A stretch of DNA of 47,831 nt from Pirellulales bacterium. GTDB taxonomy: Bacteria; Planctomycetota; Planctomycetia; Pirellulales; Thermoguttaceae. Shown here one piece after another: positions 43,671 through 47,831 of the stretch (position 1 is the first letter of the stretch; each line of letters starts with the position of its first letter). The notes below the pieces were generated by a model. It saw only the letters and a program-made list of their open reading frames with translations, did not search any database and was not told the DNA's origin. The position numbers and the translations under genes were made by a program. The stretch lies in the NCBI GenBank assembly GCA_016935315.1, contig JAFGRD010000166.1, positions 1 through 47,831 of the forward strand, in the 5' to 3' direction.

Positions 43671-45890
43671 CTACCTATCGCCGATCACGAAATAAGCACC
43701 CCAGTCTTCGCGGTGCGCAACATCCTTTTGGATGCTCAGTTCCTGTTGAGCCTGTAATAGCGCTCGTGCGTGATCGGGCACGTGACAGTTGAACAGATTG
43801 TTATAGTAGGCTTCGGCCATTGCAACTGCACACGAATCCGCAACAGGCCAAAACGTAGCAACTACCGTTTGGACTGGATCACGGAAGAAGACGTTTGCCA
43901 GGCTTACCATTGAGTCACCGTAAGCGTGGTCTAAAACGTCCCTGCCAGTGCCACACGCATTCAGAAACACGTGATGCGCTAATAAGCAGCCACGAAGGTC
44001 ACCAGACTTAATATACCGGCGACCTTGCTTCAACTTCAGAAAGAACTCCCTGCGATCGGGATCAAATTCGCAATGGCACGCAACATGCATGTAGTTGCCC
44101 GCGCTGGATTTGGCAACTGCCGCGACGTCACCAAAGTCATTGCACACCACGACGTCGTCAAAGTACTTAGAAATCGCGGCAATTTCATCGGTTACTTTCA
44201 ATTCTCTACCTGATTCTCCTGCGTGCGAAATGACAATGCACCTACGCGCTGACGAAGATGGACTCGCATGTAGCGAAAGCGAGCGGAGACTGGGCAGGTA
44301 ACGATACGTTCGACTGCTTGATCTGTTCCAAAGACTGCTATCACCCCCAACTAGGTGAATTGGAATATTTCGAAGATAGGAGTATGGCACGAATGTTATA
44401 CTGCTTGTTCCTGCCAATCGGGCCAGAAGAGGTTTGACCAGAACGTCGAAAAACGCCGATTCTACCCGCGCCGTCACTGATTCAATTCCCTCTCTGTGCG
44501 CTTTCAGGAAATTCTGAGGTTCAAGTCCTTCGAGTTTCGTGAAGTCGAGTGCTATCTTGAATGACTCAACTCGATCGGATGTCACCAGCACGACTAGGAG
44601 GATGTCGACGACGATCTCATAATAATAGAATAGTACTAAGGCCTCGTTCTCTTTCAGGTGCGATCGCAGTGCAGTGGTTTGAGTAAACCGCTCAACATTC
44701 ACGCAGCCGGAAGTCTGCTGCAACATCGTACGCGTTGCTTCAATGTAGAAGATTGTCCTTTCGACGTCTTGGTTCTCAGAGGAAAGGTGAATCAAGTTTC
44801 GCGCCACAACACCACTCAGCTGTAGTTGATTCAGCTTCTTGCCAAGACGGTTGCGATAAGCAACGAGGAACGCGTTATCTAGTTCTTTCCATGCACTTTT
44901 GCGGAAATCAGTTTCAGACAAGGAGCCAAACAAAGAATGCCGGTCCTCTGTGTTCAGCAAGAACGCTATGGGCTCCTGCATAATGTCGTCCGCGCCACCT
45001 GCTGAATATGTGAAGGCATCCAAGCATTGCCCTGCATATACCTGACTTCGCAGAAAGTGGATCGCGAATTGCGCCTCAGGAAACTCGATTAAGCTCGCTT
45101 GGGTCTCCAGGGTGTCGAGCGTCGTGAGATATGTGCGAAAAGATCCTGCGGAATTAGGAGACCGGAGTACTGTACTCGTCGCGTCAGCTATTGCGCCGAC
45201 GACCTGTGCTTTGCTGTAATCGGAGTCAAGATCGCCTGTTTCTTCAAGTTCGACATAAACCCCATGCAGCCCCATTGGCGGAAAGTAGCCTATTTGCAGA
45301 TTGCGGATTACGATGCGACGAAGAGTGTCTTTGTGAGGGTGATCGTCGATGAACTCAAAAAGATAGGTGAAGGCACCGTGCAATTGACAGAGATTCGATA
45401 ACGCTCGACAGGCTAGAGGATTGTCGGGAGCCATGTGGATTGCGTTGATCAGGTGGGGCAGTGCAATTTGCCAGTCTCCCAAATTGCAATGCGCCGCTGC
45501 CAGATTTACGTTGACAAGATAATTCTCTGGTTCGATCTTCAAAGCCCGTCCGTAACAAGCGAGTGCGCGCCGAAACCGCTGCATGCGCAAATGGTAATTC
45601 CCCAAATTGTAATGTGCGGGAACGAGCTTTGGGTTGTAATCGATGGCCTTCGCATAGAAGGCGGCGGAAATGCGATTCTCACCGAGCATCCTAAAGGCAT
45701 TTCCCAGAGCGAAGAGTCCGATCGCGAACACTTCTGGCGTACGGTAATGCCCCGTCGTCTGGAAGATGTCGACCATGGTGGAAATGGCGATGGTGTCGTT
45801 CTGCGGCAACGTTCCTTGGGGCAACTGTCGATTCAAACGGTCGACCCATCGTAGATAGGTTTCTGCCGGTTTTTGATCGATCTGTCCCAC
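43671..45890 (-). CDS. TPR-CHAT caspase-like peptidase
   Basis: 739-residue protein. Residues about 50-170 are tetratricopeptide repeats (NPKLVPAHYNLGNYHLRMQR, EPENYLVNVNLAAAHCNLGD). A long helical middle follows, and residues about 440-739 are a CHAT domain. Its catalytic pair is visible: His606 in MHVACHCE and Cys646 in FLNACGTGRD, followed by VVATFWPVADSCA and a final WGAYFVIGD. CHAT proteases are caspase/separase relatives cut loose by a sensor; TPR-CHAT proteins include Csx29 of type III-E CRISPR systems, but no CRISPR genes are near. The start is GTG at 45890 with a stop two codons upstream. It overlaps an upstream small frame by 58 bases. GC content is clearly below the window average. 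Confidence 0.88.
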   Translation of the reverse strand: MGQIDQKPAETYLRWVDRLNRQLPQGTLPQNDTIAISTMVDIFQTTGHYRTPEVFAIGLFALGNAFRMLGENRISAAFYAKAIDYNPKLVPAHYNLGNYHLRMQRFRRALACYGRALKIEPENYLVNVNLAAAHCNLGDWQIALPHLINAIHMAPDNPLACRALSNLCQLHGAFTYLFEFIDDHPHKDTLRRIVIRNLQIGYFPPMGLHGVYVELEETGDLDSDYSKAQVVGAIADATSTVLRSPNSAGSFRTYLTTLDTLETQASLIEFPEAQFAIHFLRSQVYAGQCLDAFTYSAGGADDIMQEPIAFLLNTEDRHSLFGSLSETDFRKSAWKELDNAFLVAYRNRLGKKLNQLQLSGVVARNLIHLSSENQDVERTIFYIEATRTMLQQTSGCVNVERFTQTTALRSHLKENEALVLFYYYEIVVDILLVVLVTSDRVESFKIALDFTKLEGLEPQNFLKAHREGIESVTARVESAFFDVLVKPLLARLAGTSSITFVPYSYLRNIPIHLVGGDSSLWNRSSSRTYRYLPSLRSLSLHASPSSSARRCIVISHAGESGRELKVTDEIAAISKYFDDVVVCNDFGDVAAVAKSSAGNYMHVACHCEFDPDRREFFLKLKQGRRYIKSGDLRGCLLAHHVFLNACGTGRDVLDHAYGDSMVSLANVFFRDPVQTVVATFWPVADSCAVAMAEAYYNNLFNCHVPDHARALLQAQQELSIQKDVAHREDWGAYFVIGDR

Positions 45891-46153
45891 AACTCAAACC
45901 AGATGAGGAAGTCCAATTGATGGTGCCGTTTGGTATTCTCCGACATTTTCCCAAAATCGCGGCGGTTGCATAGACCGCCTGCGGCAAGGAGTCGTCGCAA
46001 ATCGCGGCGATGGAATCCGTCACCCGCAGTGTGAGCCACCTGGTAGCCCACCAGAAGTGCAGTCTGTTTGATGCACCAAGGTCCGCCGTTAGTGATCTGC
46101 ATTGGATTGCGTTTGTGACCAAGGACTAACCGGCCTGGGGCATTAGCGGCCAC
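45833..46153 (-). CDS. Possible small effector-associated protein overlapping the CHAT gene
   Basis: Frame of 106 codons (GTG start; an ATG at 46102 gives 89). It encodes TALLVGYQVAHTAGDGFHRR and LLAAGGLCNRRDFGKMSEN, which reads like a compact helical domain and not a shadow frame. It ends 58 bases inside the CHAT gene, in another frame. A small N-terminal effector-associated module often precedes CHAT effectors, so it may be such a module as a separate gene, or have been split off by a frameshift. No ribosome binding site is obvious. It is not recognised as a known family. Confidence 0.45.
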   Translation of the reverse strand: MAANAPGRLVLGHKRNPMQITNGGPWCIKQTALLVGYQVAHTAGDGFHRRDLRRLLAAGGLCNRRDFGKMSENTKRHHQLDFLIWFELWDRSIKNRQKPIYDGSTV

Positions 46154-46159
46154 ATGGCA

Positions 46160-46193
46160 GGGACCCGACGGATCTTGATCAGGTGCGTCCCTG
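46160..46193. promoter_or_regulatory. Inverted repeat in the divergent region upstream of the CHAT operon
   Basis: CAGGGAC and GTCCCTG form a perfect 7-bp inverted repeat around a TGATCA centre. It lies in the 144-bp gap between the divergent small ORF/CHAT genes and the methyltransferase gene. It could be an operator or hairpin. No clear promoter boxes are visible. Confidence 0.3.
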
Positions 46194-46297
46194 TTCCTTG
46201 AGATACAGGGGCGGCTCTGCGCCGACCCAAGAAACCGCTAGAATCTCGATGTCGAGAGCATTTGACCTTTTCCGTTCTGTGAGGAAATCGCGAGAAT

Positions 46298-47134
46298 ATG
46301 TTTGACCACCTGGAGGATATCAACAGCCGGCCCGAGCCCTTTCAGTTCTACACGGCGGCTGATCTGTGGACCGACGAGCACACTTCGAAGCAGATGCTCG
46401 CCTACCATCTCGATGCCGAGATCGATGTGTCGTCCAGACGAGGCGCTTTCATCGAGCAGTCGGTGGAATGGATCGGATCGCATTTCAAAATCGACGAAGG
46501 CAGCCGGATTGCCGATTTCGGCTGCGGGCCGGGACTCTACGCAAGTCGATTGGCGAAGCTCGGCGCAACTGTGACGGGCATTGACTTTTCGGCACGATCC
46601 ATGGAGTTCGCACGCGGAGAGGCTCAGCAGTCGGGATTGTCGATCGAATATGTCAACCAGAACTACCTTGATTTCGAGACCGAAGACCGTTTTGACCTTG
46701 TCTTGATGATCATGTGCGATTTCTGCGCGCTCAGTCCTTCGCAACGAATGGTCATGCTTGCCAAGTTCCACTCCCTGCTCGTGCAGGGCGGCTCTGTCCT
46801 TCTCGACGTCTACTCCTTGGCTGCGTTCCATGAGCGTGAGGAGACAGCCTCATATGGACCGAATCTCCTCGATGGATTCTGGTCCGCAAACCGCTACTAC
46901 GGGTTTCTGAATACCTTCAAGTACGACGATGCAAAGGTGGCTCTGGACAAATACACCATCGTTGAAGCGGAGCGCACACGAACTGTCTATAACTGGCTCC
47001 AGTACTTCTCCGCAGAGTCACTGCAAAGCGAGTTTGAGGAGGCAGGTTTCGCAGAGCACACACTCCTTGGCAGTGTGGCAGGCGCACCCTTTGATGAGGG
47101 CGCTTCTGAGTTTGCAATTGTTGGAAGGAAATGA
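46298..47134 (+). CDS. SAM-dependent class I methyltransferase
   Basis: 278-residue Rossmann-fold methyltransferase. Motif I is IADFGCGPGLYASRLAKLG, and TVTGIDFSARSMEFAR gives the acidic residue binding the ribose. VNQNYLDFETEDRFDLVLMI and LVQGGSVLLDVYS are the later strands. The C-terminal extension (about residues 190-278) is beta-rich and probably chooses the substrate, which I cannot name. It is divergent from the CHAT operon and followed by an attC-like site, so it could be an integron cassette gene. Base composition is unlike the core genes. Confidence 0.85.
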   Translation: MFDHLEDINSRPEPFQFYTAADLWTDEHTSKQMLAYHLDAEIDVSSRRGAFIEQSVEWIGSHFKIDEGSRIADFGCGPGLYASRLAKLGATVTGIDFSARSMEFARGEAQQSGLSIEYVNQNYLDFETEDRFDLVLMIMCDFCALSPSQRMVMLAKFHSLLVQGGSVLLDVYSLAAFHEREETASYGPNLLDGFWSANRYYGFLNTFKYDDAKVALDKYTIVEAERTRTVYNWLQYFSAESLQSEFEEAGFAEHTLLGSVAGAPFDEGASEFAIVGRK

Positions 47135-47138
47135 CCAT

Positions 47139-47215
47139 CACAGAACAACCGGCTCCATGACGACGCAGGATAGGCCGCGGACGGCCATCCTGCGCGCGTG
47201 AGCCAGACGTTAGGC
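47139..47215 (+). repeat. Integron attC-like recombination site
   Basis: This imperfect palindrome lies between two methyltransferase genes. The right end has GTTAGGC (47209-47215), a good R' core of form GTTRRRY. The left end has CAGAACAACC, a poor R'' core. GGCTCCATG and CGTGAGCC pair with one or two unpaired bases, as in attC, and GCAGGATAGGCCG pairs with CGGCCATCCTGC with one extra base. It starts 4 bases after a stop codon and ends 19 bases before the next start codon, as in cassette arrays. No integrase is in the window. Confidence 0.5.
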
Positions 47216-47234
47216 CGTCGGAGGATTGAGAATC

Positions 47235-47831
47235 ATGGATACGTGGAAGTTCTACGACATCACTCACCGTGAACATGTGGTATGCAATCCCACGAGCGAG
47301 GAAAAACTGACGCGTCTGGTGGAACTTCTGCGCCTCCCGACGGACGCGCAGGTGGTTGACATTGCGTGTGGGAAGGGCGAGTTCCTGATTCGCTTGGCGG
47401 AAGCCTATGGCGCTTCTGGCATGGGCATCGACATTTCTCCCTTCTTCATCGCCGACGCAGAGAGAAGGCTCAGGGCGCGGGCACCGAGTGCCGGCATCAC
47501 CTTCGCTGAGATGAATGGCGCGGATTTCAAGCCAGACGAGCCGCACAGCTTCGATCTGGCGTCATGTATCGGCGCTAGTTGGGTTTTCGGGGGGCATGCT
47601 AATACGCTCGAAGCCCTGATCAGCATGGTGAGGCCCGGCGGCTGGGTGATCGTGGGAGAGCCATTCTGGCAGCAGGAGCCGTCAGGGGACTACCTGGAGG
47701 CCTCGGGGTGCGCGCGAGAGGACTTCGGGAGCCACTCCTCGAATGCAGAAGCCGGAGAGCAGCGAGGAACGGAGCTCGTTCACACCATCGTGAGCAGCAA
47801 GGACGACTGGGACAGGTATGAGGGCCTCCAA
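47235..47831 (+). CDS. SAM-dependent class I methyltransferase (partial, runs off the window)
   Basis: The first 199 codons of a second methyltransferase; the end is cut by the window. Motif I is VVDIACGKGEFLIRLAEAYG, then GMGIDISPFFIADAERR, FDLASCIGASWVFGGHANTL and LISMVRPGGWVIVGEPFW. The start ATG has GGAGGA ten bases upstream and follows an attC-like site. It is not closely similar to the preceding methyltransferase, so this is not a recent duplication. Substrate unknown. Confidence 0.85.
   Translation, partial: MDTWKFYDITHREHVVCNPTSEEKLTRLVELLRLPTDAQVVDIACGKGEFLIRLAEAYGASGMGIDISPFFIADAERRLRARAPSAGITFAEMNGADFKPDEPHSFDLASCIGASWVFGGHANTLEALISMVRPGGWVIVGEPFWQQEPSGDYLEASGCAREDFGSHSSNAEAGEQRGTELVHTIVSSKDDWDRYEGLQ

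Noticed and set aside
43671-45890. Type III-E CRISPR (craspase) association for the TPR-CHAT protein
   Set aside because: No CRISPR repeats, gRAMP/Cas7-11 or other cas genes occur in the window; TPR-CHAT proteins also occur alone.
45691-46122. 143-codon minus-strand frame overlapping the CHAT start and the small ORF
   Set aside because: Third-frame shadow of the other two frames, without recognisable features.

Overview
The window looks like a chromosomal piece of a high-GC planctomycete (Planctomycetota, probably near Pirellulales). This rests on a DUF1559 pseudopilin-like protein paired with a tiny lipoprotein, a PEP-CTERM protein with a von Willebrand A domain, a Tat-exported sugar-isomerase-like protein, secreted FAD-oxidoreductase and GH172/DUF2961 proteins, an ACP-fused alpha-oxoamine synthase, and many small intergenic palindromes. 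It is an inference from gene families; no rRNA or other taxonomic marker is present.

Layout. 1-2.6 kb (minus): csrA, a TIM-barrel isomerase-like protein and a type I phosphodiesterase-like protein form a tight run resembling the eboE/eboF end of an ebo-type cluster. 3-8.3 kb (plus): secreted carbohydrate-related proteins (FAD oxidoreductase with sugar-binding-like ends, DUF2961/GH172) and an exported alpha/beta hydrolase; the last two genes are preceded by a duplicated 54-bp segment. 8.6-21.5 kb (minus): GH-like enzyme, moeA fused to a periplasmic-binding-like domain, mobA, two shortened Hsp70 proteins (one tail-anchored), ACP-oxoamine synthase, M14 carboxypeptidase and a sensor protein lacking its kinase half. 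21.6-31.2 kb: murJ, lipoprotein/DUF1559 pair, a PII protein, secreted beta-propeller, glnE, miaB and a small membrane protein. 31.6-42.4 kb: vWA/PEP-CTERM protein, Tat sugar isomerase-like protein, B12/radical SAM protein, a MacA/MacB-permease pair facing a TolC-like gene, and a secreted beta-helix protein.

The last 5 kb is different. Its GC content is visibly lower and it carries a TPR-CHAT caspase-like protease (His606/Cys646), a small glycine-rich membrane-helix protein resembling EACC1 of predicted NTP-dependent conflict systems, an overlapping small upstream ORF, and two methyltransferases separated by an integron attC-like site. This is the best candidate for a poorly described biological-conflict (defence) module.

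Nitrogen control (PII, GlnE), molybdenum cofactor synthesis (MoeA, MobA), efflux (MacA/MacB/TolC-like) and polysaccharide processing (FAD oxidoreductase, DUF2961, GH, beta-helix, beta-propeller) are the functional themes. At least three repeat families occupy the gaps: a 105-bp palindromic MITE-like element, a second palindrome starting TGCACTTTCTG, and a short CGCCRAAGAACAAG motif. Several copies abut stop or start codons.
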